Assembly (NCBI RefSeq): GCF_021166585.1
Contig: NZ_JAJOZE010000001.1
Span: 80,062 to 144,061 of the forward strand
Direction: 5' to 3'
Length of the DNA: 64,000 bases
Source of the DNA: Metabacillus kandeliae
Lineage (GTDB): Bacteria > Bacillota > Bacilli > Bacillales > Bacillaceae
Shown: in pieces, positions 16,551-25,375 of the stretch
Position numbering within the stretch: position 1 is the stretch's first letter
How the letters are laid out: each line of letters opens with the position of its first letter
Program-made: the position numbers and the translations under genes
The notes under the pieces: generated by a model
What the model was told of the DNA's origin: nothing
Seen by the model: only the letters and a program-made list of their open reading frames with translations
Databases searched by the model: none

Positions 16551-18167
16551 ATGATGCATGAAGAAAGATTTTCTGTTTATCCGGAGGGCATGAGCCATGA
16601 TCTCACCATTCCGGATTTATCACTTTCAGATATGCTAAAGCAGTCAGCAGAAATTTACGGCAGCCATCCAGCGGTGTCCTTTTACGGTCAGAAAATGAGC
16701 TACAGCGAGCTGAAAGATGCTGCATCAGCCTTTGCAGGAGCTTTGGCGAAAAGCGGGCTTGCAAAAGGAGGAAGGGCGGCAGTCATGCTTCCGAACTGTC
16801 CGCAGTATGCTGTCGCCTATTATGGCATTCTTCAGGCCGGCGGCATCGTCACACAGATGAACCCGATGCTTGTGGAAAGAGAAATACAGCATATTTTGAA
16901 TGACTCTGAAGCTGAAGTTCTCGTCGTCTATGACGCCTTATACGAAAAAGTCCAGGCTGTCAGGGCTGAAACGAGCCTGAAAACTGTGATTACAGTGTCA
17001 CTTGGCGGTGCTTCTTCAGAGCCCGCAGACTCTCTGTCCTTTGAAAACTTCTTAAGATCGGGAGCGGGCATATACCACGAAGCAGTGATAGACCCTGCAA
17101 ATGACATCGCTGTGCTGCAGTATACAGGCGGGACAACAGGCCTTTCCAAAGGAGCGATGCTGACACACCGGAATCTTGTGGCAAACACCATTCAATCCTA
17201 TGAATTTTTCAAAACAGAGGTAAGGCTTGGCGAGGAAAAGTGCTTAACCGTGATCCCGCTATTTCATGTTTTCGGCATGACCTCCTGCATGAACCTTTCT
17301 ATTTATTGCGGCAATTGCATGATTATGCTGCCTCGATTTGATTTAAATGAAGTGCTGGAAACGATTAAACATGAACAGCCGACCATTTTTCCGGGTGTCC
17401 CGACAATGTATGTGGCCATTACTAATCACCCTGAAGCAGAAAACTACGGCCTCGACTGCATGAAAATCTGCAACAGCGGCAGTGCTCCAATGCCGGTAGA
17501 ACTGCTTAAAGAGTTTGAAAGAAAAACAGGAGCGAAAATACTGGAAGGGTACGGCCTTTCAGAAGCCTCGCCAACAACGCATTGCAATCCAGCCTTTGCT
17601 GACAGGAAGCCGGGAAGTGTCGGACTTGGATTTCCGCAGACAGCCTGCAAAATTGTAGATGTGGCAACAGGCCTTGAAGAACTTGCGCCTGGTGAGCTTG
17701 GGGAAATCATCATATACGGGCCGCAGGTCATGAAAGGATACTGGAACATGCCTGAAGAAACAGCCCATGCTTTAAGGGACGGCTGGCTTTTTACAGGAGA
17801 TATTGGGATGAAGGATCAGGACGGCTACCTTTATATTACAGATAGAAAAAAAGATATGATCATTGCGAGCGGCTACAATATTTATCCGCGGGATATTGAA
17901 GAAATCCTGTATGAGCATCCAGCTGTTAGAGAAGCGGTCGTCATCGGAATTCCAGACCCTTATAGAGGCGAATCCGTAAAAGCCTTCGCTGTTCTGAAAA
18001 CAGGCAAGGATATCAGTGCAGAAGAATTGATTGAATATTGCCGGGCGAATATGTCCTCTTATAAAGTTCCCCGGGAAATAGAATTCAGAGAAGAATTGCC
18101 GAAAACAAATGTCGGGAAAATTCTCCGCCGGGCTCTGCGGGAGGAAGCAGCGCAAAAGCATGTGTGA
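16551..18167 (+). CDS. acyl-CoA ligase, long-chain type (AMP-forming), first copy
   Basis: 538 residues of the ANL superfamily. It activates a carboxylic acid with ATP to the acyl-adenylate and then the CoA thioester. The P-loop-like YTGGTTGLSKGAML, the GYGLSEASP adenine-binding region, the GDIG motif and the C-terminal KTNVGKILRR with the catalytic Lys are all present. Start at ATG 16551, directly after AGGAGGTGTTTT; the frame from 16518 starts upstream of that site. Third gene of the lva-like block. The actual chain length or substituent accepted cannot be read from sequence. Confidence 0.88.
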   Translation: MMHEERFSVYPEGMSHDLTIPDLSLSDMLKQSAEIYGSHPAVSFYGQKMSYSELKDAASAFAGALAKSGLAKGGRAAVMLPNCPQYAVAYYGILQAGGIVTQMNPMLVEREIQHILNDSEAEVLVVYDALYEKVQAVRAETSLKTVITVSLGGASSEPADSLSFENFLRSGAGIYHEAVIDPANDIAVLQYTGGTTGLSKGAMLTHRNLVANTIQSYEFFKTEVRLGEEKCLTVIPLFHVFGMTSCMNLSIYCGNCMIMLPRFDLNEVLETIKHEQPTIFPGVPTMYVAITNHPEAENYGLDCMKICNSGSAPMPVELLKEFERKTGAKILEGYGLSEASPTTHCNPAFADRKPGSVGLGFPQTACKIVDVATGLEELAPGELGEIIIYGPQVMKGYWNMPEETAHALRDGWLFTGDIGMKDQDGYLYITDRKKDMIIASGYNIYPRDIEEILYEHPAVREAVVIGIPDPYRGESVKAFAVLKTGKDISAEELIEYCRANMSSYKVPREIEFREELPKTNVGKILRRALREEAAQKHV

Positions 18168-18178
18168 CAGCGAAGAAA

Positions 18179-18223
18179 AATCTATTCAGCAGCAAGTGAA
18201 GTAATAGAGCAAAAGAATAGATT
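18179..18223. repeat. perfect 9-bp inverted repeat before the TetR gene
   Basis: AATCTATTC (18179-18187) and GAATAGATT (18215-18223) are exact complements separated by 27 bases. The right half lies immediately before the GAGAGG ribosome site. It could be an mRNA hairpin or a protein-binding site; no T-run follows, so it is not a terminator. Confidence 0.6.
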
Positions 18224-18240
18224 GAGAGGATAGCAGAAAT

Positions 18241-18807
18241 ATGAAAGAAAAAATAGTTCAGGAAAGCATCAGGCTTTTTGCAGAGCGGGGCTTTAAAGAA
18301 ACGTCCATACAGGAAATTACTGATGCCCTCAATGTCACAAAAGGGACGTTCTACTATTATTTCAAAAACAAAGAACAGCTGCTCATGGACATTCACCTTT
18401 CCTATATCGATCACCTTTTAAAAAGGCAATCAGAAATTCTGGCAGATGGAACAAAAAATCATAAGGAAAAAATTTACGACATGATTTATGTGCTGATTTC
18501 AGATATCAAGCAGGAAGGATTAAGCGCACACGTTTTTATCAGAGAAATGCGCCATCTGAGCAGTGAGAACATGGCAGCTGTGGAAGAAAAGCGGGACGAG
18601 TTCAAACAGAATATTGAAAGAACGTTAAAGAGCGGCATGCAAACAGGCGAATTCCGGAAAGACCTTCCTGCAGACTTTATTGCTCTCGCTATTCTTGGAA
18701 TGACAAACTGGAGCTATTTCTGGTTCGATCCGGAAGGCAGGTCAACAGACGAAGAAGTATCAAGAATTTTTCAGAGAATTTTACTTGAGGGTATACAGGC
18801 AGACTGA
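18241..18807 (+). CDS. TetR/AcrR-family regulator of the acyl-CoA island
   Basis: 188 residues. The N-terminal helix-turn-helix is typical: ESIRLFAERGFKETSIQEITDALNVTKGTFYYYFKNKEQLL. The C-terminal ligand domain resembles the FadR/KstR2 type that binds acyl-CoA thioesters (remembered similarity). It is inside the island, so it most likely represses these genes until an acyl-CoA intermediate accumulates; the palindrome before the first gene is the candidate operator. The ATG at 18241 follows AGAGGATAG. The next gene starts 40 bases after the stop, in the same direction. Confidence 0.85.
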   Translation: MKEKIVQESIRLFAERGFKETSIQEITDALNVTKGTFYYYFKNKEQLLMDIHLSYIDHLLKRQSEILADGTKNHKEKIYDMIYVLISDIKQEGLSAHVFIREMRHLSSENMAAVEEKRDEFKQNIERTLKSGMQTGEFRKDLPADFIALAILGMTNWSYFWFDPEGRSTDEEVSRIFQRILLEGIQAD

Positions 18808-18847
18808 GCCTCTGAATCAGATGACAACATTTAAAGGAGGAAGAAAA

Positions 18848-19735
18848 ATGGCAGCATCAGAAAACATCCGGAAAATCTGCGTGGCTGGAGCAGGGCAGAT
18901 GGGTCATCAAATCGCCATGCTTTGTGCTCTTGGAGGCTATGAAACAGCCATTCAAGATGTAAATGAAAACGCTTTAAAAAAAGCGGAGGAAACTTTGAAA
19001 GGCATTATGACGAAATGGACGGCCAAAAGTAAGATTTCAGAAGAAGAGAAAAACGCTGCTTTTGAAAGGCTAGTTTTCACCCAGAGTCTTGAAGAGGCTG
19101 CGGGTGACGCGGACTTTGTTATCGAAGCCATTGTGGAAAAACTGGATGCGAAGCAGCAGCTTTTCAGGCAGCTTGATACCATTGCGCCAGCTCATGCCAT
19201 TCTTGCAACAAACTCATCCACCATCGTAAATTCGCTGATTGCGGAATCAACAAGCAGGGCTGATAAAGTCATCAACATGCACTTTTTTTTCCCGCCGCTT
19301 GTCATGGACTGCGTCGAAGTGGTAACAAGCGAAAAAACAAGTGAAGCAACAGCACAGGCAACAATGGAAGTCAGCCGCCAGATTAATCGGACAGCTGTGC
19401 TGCTGAAAAAAGAAATCTCCGGTTTTATCGCGAACAGAATATTGGGGGCACTTCAGAAAGAAGCTGTCTATCTTTACGAAAACGGCTATGCCGACTTTGA
19501 AGACATTGACACCATCTGCAAAAAAGCATTAAATCACCCAATCGGTCCTTTTGAGCTGATGGATTTGTCAGGCATTGATGTGGGCTATTACGTGATGGAG
19601 CAGCGCTATGCAGAGACGGGAAATCCGGAAGACAAGCCCGCCGCCTGCATTGAAGATAAAGTGAGAAAGGGCGAGCTTGGACGGAAGACAGGAAAAGGCT
19701 GGTATCAATACGAAAAAGCAGGAGTGAAAAACTAA
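18848..19735 (+). CDS. 3-hydroxyacyl-CoA dehydrogenase (3-hydroxybutyryl-CoA dehydrogenase type)
   Basis: 295 residues; single-function NAD-dependent beta-oxidation enzyme that turns L-3-hydroxyacyl-CoA into 3-ketoacyl-CoA. GAGQMGHQIA is the NAD-binding loop, NSST and HFFFPP (His145 as the catalytic candidate) follow, and NHPIGPFELMD belongs to the C-terminal domain. ATG 18848 lies after AAAGGAGGAAG; the longer frame from 18785 overlaps the TetR gene and is rejected. Its TAA shares a base with the ATG of the enoyl-CoA hydratase, so the two are translationally coupled. Confidence 0.88.
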   Translation: MAASENIRKICVAGAGQMGHQIAMLCALGGYETAIQDVNENALKKAEETLKGIMTKWTAKSKISEEEKNAAFERLVFTQSLEEAAGDADFVIEAIVEKLDAKQQLFRQLDTIAPAHAILATNSSTIVNSLIAESTSRADKVINMHFFFPPLVMDCVEVVTSEKTSEATAQATMEVSRQINRTAVLLKKEISGFIANRILGALQKEAVYLYENGYADFEDIDTICKKALNHPIGPFELMDLSGIDVGYYVMEQRYAETGNPEDKPAACIEDKVRKGELGRKTGKGWYQYEKAGVKN

Positions 19736-20514
19736 TGGAAAGAAAGGTCAGGGTTGAAAAACAGGAAAAAATAGCGGTCATCACAATTGATAATCCTCCA
19801 TTGAATGTCATGGAGAAGCAGGTAATCGATGAGCTGAAAGAGGTTTTTGCAGAGCTCGAGCAAGACAAAGAAACCGTTGTCGTCATTTTAACGTCCGCGG
19901 GCGACCGTGCCTTTATGGCAGGAGCTGATATAAAAGAATTTCCATCATTAATGGGAAGAACGGGAATTAAAGAACATTTCATGGAGAACCACCGCATGCT
20001 GAGCAATATTGATCATTTTCCAAAGCCTGTTATTGCCGTGCTGAACGGTCTTACCTTTGGCGGCGGCTGCGAGCTTGCGCTTACTTGTGATCTCCGTATC
20101 GCAGAAGAGCATGTGCAGATCGGCCTGCCGGAAATCAAGCTCGGATTGTTCCCGGGCGGAGGCGGAACACAGCGGCTCTCAAGAGCAGTCGGAGAAGCAC
20201 GGGCAAAGGAAATCATGTTTACAGGCGAGCCGATTGATGCAAACAAAGCAGAAATGATCGGCCTTGTTAATGCTGTCGTGCCAAAAGGCGAAGGACTTGG
20301 CAAAGCCATGGAAATTGCAGCGAAAATTACCCCTTATTCACTGCCTGCCCTTGAAAGAGTCAAAAAAGCTGTTGATGAAGGCCTGGATCTGCCGCTTGAG
20401 CAGGGCCTTGAAAGGGAAGCGGAATTGTTCGAGGAAGTTTTTCAGACAAAGGATATCCAGGAAGGCGTTCAGGCGTTTATTCAAAAAAGGAAACCGGTAT
20501 TTACCCATCAATAG
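19735..20514 (+). CDS. enoyl-CoA hydratase (crotonase family)
   Basis: 259 residues. Oxyanion-hole segments AFMAGADIKEF and LTFGGGCELAL are present, and the two catalytic glutamates fall at Glu113 (GGGCEL) and Glu133 (GLPEI), as in authentic hydratases. It adds water to trans-2-enoyl-CoA, giving the substrate of the preceding dehydrogenase gene, to which it is coupled by a one-base overlap. GLFPGGGGTQRL completes the signature. If the island acts on 4-hydroxy acids, this enzyme would take the enoyl-CoA made by phosphate elimination. Confidence 0.9.
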   Translation: MERKVRVEKQEKIAVITIDNPPLNVMEKQVIDELKEVFAELEQDKETVVVILTSAGDRAFMAGADIKEFPSLMGRTGIKEHFMENHRMLSNIDHFPKPVIAVLNGLTFGGGCELALTCDLRIAEEHVQIGLPEIKLGLFPGGGGTQRLSRAVGEARAKEIMFTGEPIDANKAEMIGLVNAVVPKGEGLGKAMEIAAKITPYSLPALERVKKAVDEGLDLPLEQGLEREAELFEEVFQTKDIQEGVQAFIQKRKPVFTHQ

Positions 20515-20526
20515 GAGGAAAAGACA

Positions 20527-20937
20527 TTGGTATATCATTCCAGAATTAAAGTCAGATTTTGTGAAACAGATGCACTAGGCCATGTCAACAATACGAGCTA
20601 TTTCATTTACATGGAAGAAGCAAGGGTCGAATTTTTTGAAAAAATCGGCTTTGAAATGAATGCAAACGAATGGCAGTTTATTTTGGCATCAGCCTCCTGC
20701 GATTTTTTGGATCAAGTCCGGTTTAATGATGTGCTTCTGATTGAAACAGCTGTCTCCAAAATTGGAAACAAAAGCTTTCATCTGGAGCAGCTGATGAGAA
20801 TTGAGGCTACAGGAAAGATTGCAGCAAAAGGACATTCGGTTATTGTGACCTATGATTTTGAAAATCAGAAAAGCACACGTATTCCTGAAGAAATTCGGGC
20901 GGAACTGGAGCGTCATCCCGCTGCAAGCAGCATCTAA
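20527..20937 (+). CDS. hot-dog acyl-CoA thioesterase (4HBT/YbgC type)
   Basis: 136 residues. The motif VRFCETDALGHVNNTSYFIY is the 4-hydroxybenzoyl-CoA-thioesterase signature, with Asp15 in the catalytic position. It would hydrolyse an acyl-CoA, perhaps to recover CoA when a step stalls. The start is a TTG at 20527 after ATAGGAGGAAAAG. It lies 12 bases behind the hydratase and 23 before the kinase. In the lva operon a small protein partners the kinase; this protein occupies a similar position but is a different fold, so equivalence is not claimed. Confidence 0.85.
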   Translation: MVYHSRIKVRFCETDALGHVNNTSYFIYMEEARVEFFEKIGFEMNANEWQFILASASCDFLDQVRFNDVLLIETAVSKIGNKSFHLEQLMRIEATGKIAAKGHSVIVTYDFENQKSTRIPEEIRAELERHPAASSI

Positions 20938-20960
20938 AAAACGAAAGGGGGGAGAGAAAT

Positions 20961-22019
20961 ATGACCAGCACCATACCGGTCAGAAAAGGCGAAGAGCTTG
21001 ATCAGACAAGACTTGAATCCTATTTGAGGAGCAAATTTGATTTGCCTGAAGGCAGGCTTCAGGTCAGCCAGTTTGGCACAGGTGCTTCCAATCTCACATA
21101 TGCTCTCTCCATCGGCGATTGGGAAGCTGTACTCAGAAAACCGCCGCTTGGGCCAGTAGCCCCGAAGGCTCATGATATGGAAAGAGAACATAAAGTGCTG
21201 AAGGCGCTGCATCCTTTATTTCCGCTTGCCCCGAAGCCATTTTTATATGAGGAAAGCTCTGATCTTGCAGGAAGCCCCTTCTTCCTTATGGAGCGCAGGC
21301 ACGGTACAGTCATCGATACTGAATTTCCGAAAGGGATAAGAGCCGAAGAGGAAATTTGCGTCAGGCTGTCAGAAAATATGGCCGATACGCTGGCAGAGCT
21401 TCACAGTGTGCCTTATAAGGGGACAAGCCTTGAAAGCATCAGCAAGCCTGAAGGGTTTATGGAGCGCCAGGTTGAGGGATGGATCCGCCGTTATTACAGA
21501 GCTAAAACAGATGAAATCAAAGAAGTGGAGGAGCTCACAGGCTGGATGGAAAAGAATCTCCCTGCCTCACAGGATCCAGCTGTTATTCACTATGATTTCA
21601 AGCTTAATAATGCTCTCTTTACAAAAGATCTGAAAAAAATGACAGGGCTCTTTGACTGGGAGATGGCAACGGTCGGAGATCCCCTGGCTGATCTTGGTGC
21701 AGCACTCAGCTATTGGATGGAAGAGGATGATCCGGAGCTTTTGAAATATGGAATGGGTAAACCGACAGTCACCGTTCACCCTGGTTTTTATACGAGAGAG
21801 CAGTTTATCCGCCGGTACGCTGAGAAAAGCGGCAGAAATACAGCGCACATTCCTTACTATTTGACGTTTGCCTATTTCAAGCTCGCGGTCATTTGCCAGC
21901 AGATTTACTTCCGCTACCATAACGGCCAGACAAATGATCAGCGCTTTGCCGGTTTTGGCAAGTTTGCCGGGAGTCTGATCAAGCATAGCTTGAAAACCGC
22001 TCAGCAGGGCCTTAAATAA
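20961..22019 (+). CDS. aminoglycoside-phosphotransferase-like kinase, ACAD10/11-associated (LvaA-like)
   Basis: 352 residues of the APH/choline-kinase fold. The N-terminal glycine loop is FGTGASNLTY, the catalytic loop HYDFKLNN gives His210, Asp212 and Asn217, and FDWEMATVGDP gives the metal-binding Asp232. Proteins of this branch are fused to, or adjacent to, ACAD10/11-type dehydrogenases; LvaA of Pseudomonas putida phosphorylates the 4-hydroxyl of 4-hydroxyvaleryl-CoA. This is therefore the probable hydroxyacyl-CoA kinase of the island rather than an antibiotic-resistance gene. AAAGGGGGGAG precedes the ATG. The phosphatase-like gene starts three bases after the stop. Confidence 0.87.
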   Translation: MTSTIPVRKGEELDQTRLESYLRSKFDLPEGRLQVSQFGTGASNLTYALSIGDWEAVLRKPPLGPVAPKAHDMEREHKVLKALHPLFPLAPKPFLYEESSDLAGSPFFLMERRHGTVIDTEFPKGIRAEEEICVRLSENMADTLAELHSVPYKGTSLESISKPEGFMERQVEGWIRRYYRAKTDEIKEVEELTGWMEKNLPASQDPAVIHYDFKLNNALFTKDLKKMTGLFDWEMATVGDPLADLGAALSYWMEEDDPELLKYGMGKPTVTVHPGFYTREQFIRRYAEKSGRNTAHIPYYLTFAYFKLAVICQQIYFRYHNGQTNDQRFAGFGKFAGSLIKHSLKTAQQGLK

Positions 22020-22022
22020 GCT

Positions 22023-22757
22023 ATGGGAAAAATTCATGTTCTGCTGAAAAAGGAAGAAATCGATGCAGCCAAAATGGCGGGGAAAACAGTTGCAGTATTT
22101 GATATTCTGCTGGCCACTTCCACTATCACGAGCCTTCTTGAGCATGGAGCAGAAGAGGTTATTCCAGTTCTCAATGAACAAAGAGCAAGAGAGACAGCGG
22201 CTGGAATGGCTGATGAAAGCTATTTGCTTGCAGGCGAATATGAAGGGAAAACGATACACGGCTTTTTGGACCCGAATCCTTCTTTATTAAAGGATAAGGT
22301 CAGCGGAAAAAAGGTTATTTTGTCAACAACAAACGGCACTGTCGCTCTGCATAGATCCTCTCCTGCAAGCTTCGTCTATGCCTGTTCTTTGCTGAACAGC
22401 GGGGCTATGGCAGAGCACTTTTTAAAATTTCATAAAGAGGACAGCATCATCCTCGTCTGTTCAGGTTCATCAGGCCAATTCTGCCTTGAGGACTTTTATG
22501 GTGCCGGTTTCTTTATCAGCTGCCTGCTGGCAGGAAGCCAGTTTGAACTGACAGATTCAGCGAGAGCCGCATGGCTCTTTGCCGCAAGCCAGCGCCAGGA
22601 GGCAGAAAATCTGCTGAAAGCTTCGGCAGTCGGCAGGATGCTTGAGGATTATGGTTTTTCAGAGGAAATTTCCTATATCAGCCAGCATAGCTGCTACGGG
22701 ATTGTTGCTTCTTTTAATGGAAGCAAAATGTTGCCATACAGGGAGATGACAAAATGA
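22023..22757 (+). CDS. ComB-family phosphatase (2-phosphosulfolactate phosphatase-like)
   Basis: 244 residues. VFDILLATSTITSLLEHGAEEV, LLAGEYEGKTIHGF, STTNGT and CSGSSGQFCLEDFYGAG follow the ComB motif order. ComB removes phosphate from 2-phospho-3-sulfolactate in coenzyme M synthesis; B. subtilis has a homologue (YitC) in a sulfolactate-related context. No other sulfolactate gene is seen here. It lies between a hydroxyacyl-CoA kinase (3-base gap) and an acyl-CoA dehydrogenase (4-base overlap), so it more likely acts on a phosphorylated hydroxy acid of this pathway. Where I recall Arg in the family's VLRAT-like motif, it has Leu (ILLAT), which may mark changed specificity. Confidence 0.78.
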   Translation: MGKIHVLLKKEEIDAAKMAGKTVAVFDILLATSTITSLLEHGAEEVIPVLNEQRARETAAGMADESYLLAGEYEGKTIHGFLDPNPSLLKDKVSGKKVILSTTNGTVALHRSSPASFVYACSLLNSGAMAEHFLKFHKEDSIILVCSGSSGQFCLEDFYGAGFFISCLLAGSQFELTDSARAAWLFAASQRQEAENLLKASAVGRMLEDYGFSEEISYISQHSCYGIVASFNGSKMLPYREMTK

Positions 22758-24526
22758 GAACAGCGGCATTGAGCGTCAAAGGAGGAAGCTTTTTATACGA
22801 AAGAGCCGGCTACGAAAATATCTTTACTCCTGAGGATTTTACCGGCGAGCACAAAATGATTGCTGAGACAGCAAAGCAATTTTTAACAAAAGAAGTAGAT
22901 CCCCATCATGAAGAAATTGAGCAGCAGGATTTCAGCCGCATTGTTTTGCTTTTAAAAAAGGCAGGCGACCTCGGGCTTCTTGCCCACAGTATTCCGGAGG
23001 CTTACGGCGGCCTTGGCCTTGATAAAATTTCAAAGGGTCTTGTCGGAGAAGTGATCGGGCGCTCAAGCGGCTATGGTGTTGCCCACTCCAATCACACATG
23101 TATTGCCACACTGCCCATTACGTATTTTGGGACAAAAGAGCAAAAGGAAAAATATTTGCCGAAGCTTGCAAGCGGAGAATATATCGGGGCCTATTGCCTG
23201 ACAGAGCCGAACTCCGGCTCAGATGCCCTTGCTGCCCAAACCACGGCAGTCCTTAACGAAGCAGGCACGCATTATGTGCTGAATGGGACAAAGCTGTATA
23301 TCACAAATGCGGCATTTTCAGATACATTTATCATTTATGCCAAGGTGAACGGCGAACATTTTACTGCCTTTATCGCTGAAAAAGATTTCCCAGGGCTTTC
23401 GCTCGGTCCAGAGGAACAAAAAATGGGCATTAAAGGCTCTTCCACAAGATCCGTTATTTTGGAAGACTGTCTTATTCCGAAGGAAAATCTGCTTGGCGAT
23501 ATCGGCAAGGGCCACGTCATTGCATTGAACGTTCTCAATCTCGGCCGGTTTAATCTCGGCTCTGCTTGTATGGGAGCAAGTAAATATGCCTTCAGGCTTG
23601 CGGTTGGATTTACAAAGGAACGGAGACAGTTTAATAGAGCCATCGCTGATTTTGCAGCAACAAAAGAAAAAACAGCAAAGATGGCAGCAAGAATATTTGC
23701 TTCAGAATCTATGCAGTACAGAACAGCGGGACTTTTAGAAGATGCTCTTGGGGATTTATACAGCGAAGAAGATCATGCCCTGATTGGCAAAAGAATGATG
23801 GAATATGCCGCAGAATGCGCTATCTGCAAGGTGTACGGCTCAGAAACACTGGACATGGCGGCTGATGAATCCCTTCAGCTCCATGGAGGCGCCGGCTTTA
23901 TTAAAGAATACAAGATTGAGCAGGTTTACAGAGACTCCCGCATTAACCGGATCTTTGAAGGAACGAACGAGATTAATAGACTCCTGCTGCCGACGCTATT
24001 TTACCGGAAGGCAGGAAAGGGTGACATTCCGCTGGAGCAGCTTGTGCAAAAAGCTTCAGAAACTTTGAAATCACCGCTTGCCAGTGAAGATGGCGTGCTT
24101 GGAAGAGAGGAAGCTGCCATTGAAACACTCCGAAATGTCCTGCTTGTTTCCTTTGGCGCTGCCTGGAAACAATTTGGTAAAGGAGTGGTGGAAGAACAAG
24201 AAACAATTATGAAGCTGTCTGATATGGCGATATTGCTTTATGCGGCAGAATCCTGTCTTTTCAGAACAAAAAAAGCCATTCAAAAAAATGGCGCTGAAAA
24301 TGAAAAGCTAAAAGTGCTGCTCACTGAAGCCGCTGTTGAAGAGGCGCTTCTGCAAAGTGAATTTCTTGTTAGAAAGATCATCAGCGGCATTGCAGCTGGG
24401 GAGCAGCGGATGGAATGGCTTCAGCTGATCCGCGGCGCCTTTTTGCCATTCAGCTATGAAAATACGGTCGAAAGAAACAGGGCGATTGCAGCTGCACAGC
24501 AGGACAAAGAGCAATATATCTGCTAG
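22754..24526 (+). CDS. acyl-CoA dehydrogenase, FadE/YusJ type
   Basis: 590 residues, the length of the B. subtilis FadE (YusJ) group: a normal acyl-CoA dehydrogenase core of about 400 residues plus a ~180-residue helical C-terminal extension. YCLTEPNSGSDA and YITNAAFSD bind FAD, and FEGTNEI carries the catalytic Glu402. It introduces the 2,3 double bond in acyl-CoA and passes electrons to ETF. Unlike the first dehydrogenase of the island it keeps the canonical Glu. The ATG overlaps the ComB-type stop in ATGA, and GGGAGATG lies just upstream. Confidence 0.88.
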   Translation: MRTAALSVKGGSFLYERAGYENIFTPEDFTGEHKMIAETAKQFLTKEVDPHHEEIEQQDFSRIVLLLKKAGDLGLLAHSIPEAYGGLGLDKISKGLVGEVIGRSSGYGVAHSNHTCIATLPITYFGTKEQKEKYLPKLASGEYIGAYCLTEPNSGSDALAAQTTAVLNEAGTHYVLNGTKLYITNAAFSDTFIIYAKVNGEHFTAFIAEKDFPGLSLGPEEQKMGIKGSSTRSVILEDCLIPKENLLGDIGKGHVIALNVLNLGRFNLGSACMGASKYAFRLAVGFTKERRQFNRAIADFAATKEKTAKMAARIFASESMQYRTAGLLEDALGDLYSEEDHALIGKRMMEYAAECAICKVYGSETLDMAADESLQLHGGAGFIKEYKIEQVYRDSRINRIFEGTNEINRLLLPTLFYRKAGKGDIPLEQLVQKASETLKSPLASEDGVLGREEAAIETLRNVLLVSFGAAWKQFGKGVVEEQETIMKLSDMAILLYAAESCLFRTKKAIQKNGAENEKLKVLLTEAAVEEALLQSEFLVRKIISGIAAGEQRMEWLQLIRGAFLPFSYENTVERNRAIAAAQQDKEQYIC

Positions 24527-24567
24527 TTCTGCAAAACGGCTGAAATTGGGACACAGGGGGGAAGCAT

Positions 24568-25335
24568 ATGCGTTTTAGCGGAAAAACAGCGATCATTACC
24601 GGTGCAGGAAGCGGGATAGGAAAAGCTGCTGCCGGTAAACTGGCAGCAGAAGGAGCAGCCGTGATCCTGGCAGGAAGAACAATGGAAAAGCTTGAAGCAG
24701 CTGCAGAAGAGATTAATCAGCTGTATGAAGAACAGCGGGCATTTCCCTTCAAGGCAGATGTAACAAAGGAAGAAGATGTGAACCGCTTAGCAGAATTTGC
24801 ATGGTCGATCGGACCTGCAGATATTTTGATTAACAATGCTGGCGGATCAAAGCAATCAAAAATATTGGAAACATCCATTGAGGACTGGGACAGCGTTCAG
24901 GCAGCCAATTTAAAAAGCGTGTTTCTTGTTTCAAAAATCATTGGAGCAAGAATGAAAGATACAGAAGTAGAAAGCGGAAGAGACAGAGCCATTGTGAATG
25001 TAGCCTCCCTCTCAGGATACAAGGCGGGAGCTCACATTCCGCACTATAGCGCTGCAAAAGCAGGCGTCATCAATTTGACAAGAGCGCTGGCACTTGAGCT
25101 GTCACCGTTTGGGATCAGGGCTAATTCTGTTTCACCCGGTTTTGTTGAAACACCGCTTACTGAGGCAGGACTGGAAAACCCGAAATTCACGGAAGCCATT
25201 AAGAGGAGCACGGCACTGAAACGGGTCGGAAAGCCTGAAGAAATTGCCAATATTATCGCTTTTGCGGCTTCAGCAGAAGCATCCTATATGACCGGGACAG
25301 ATTTATTAGCAGATGGCGGCTGGCTGATTGTTTAA
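24568..25335 (+). CDS. short-chain dehydrogenase/reductase, second copy
   Basis: 255 residues with TGAGSGIG, NNAGG, and the YxxxK pair Tyr160/Lys164 (YSAAK); the ending TGTDLLADGG is complete. The sequence resembles 2,4-dienoyl-CoA reductase-type and 3-oxoacyl-type SDRs; which one cannot be settled. GGGGGAAGC precedes the ATG and 41 bases separate it from the dehydrogenase, so it is in the same transcript. A 135-bp palindromic repeat lies between this gene and the next. Confidence 0.82.
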   Translation: MRFSGKTAIITGAGSGIGKAAAGKLAAEGAAVILAGRTMEKLEAAAEEINQLYEEQRAFPFKADVTKEEDVNRLAEFAWSIGPADILINNAGGSKQSKILETSIEDWDSVQAANLKSVFLVSKIIGARMKDTEVESGRDRAIVNVASLSGYKAGAHIPHYSAAKAGVINLTRALALELSPFGIRANSVSPGFVETPLTEAGLENPKFTEAIKRSTALKRVGKPEEIANIIAFAASAEASYMTGTDLLADGGWLIV

Positions 25336-25375
25336 TAAAGGACGATGTTAAAGCGAGAAAATTGATTTTTAAGCA

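Noticed and set aside
20961-22019. Aminoglycoside resistance gene
   Set aside because: Although it has the APH fold, its sequence type and its place among acyl-CoA genes match hydroxyacyl-CoA kinases.
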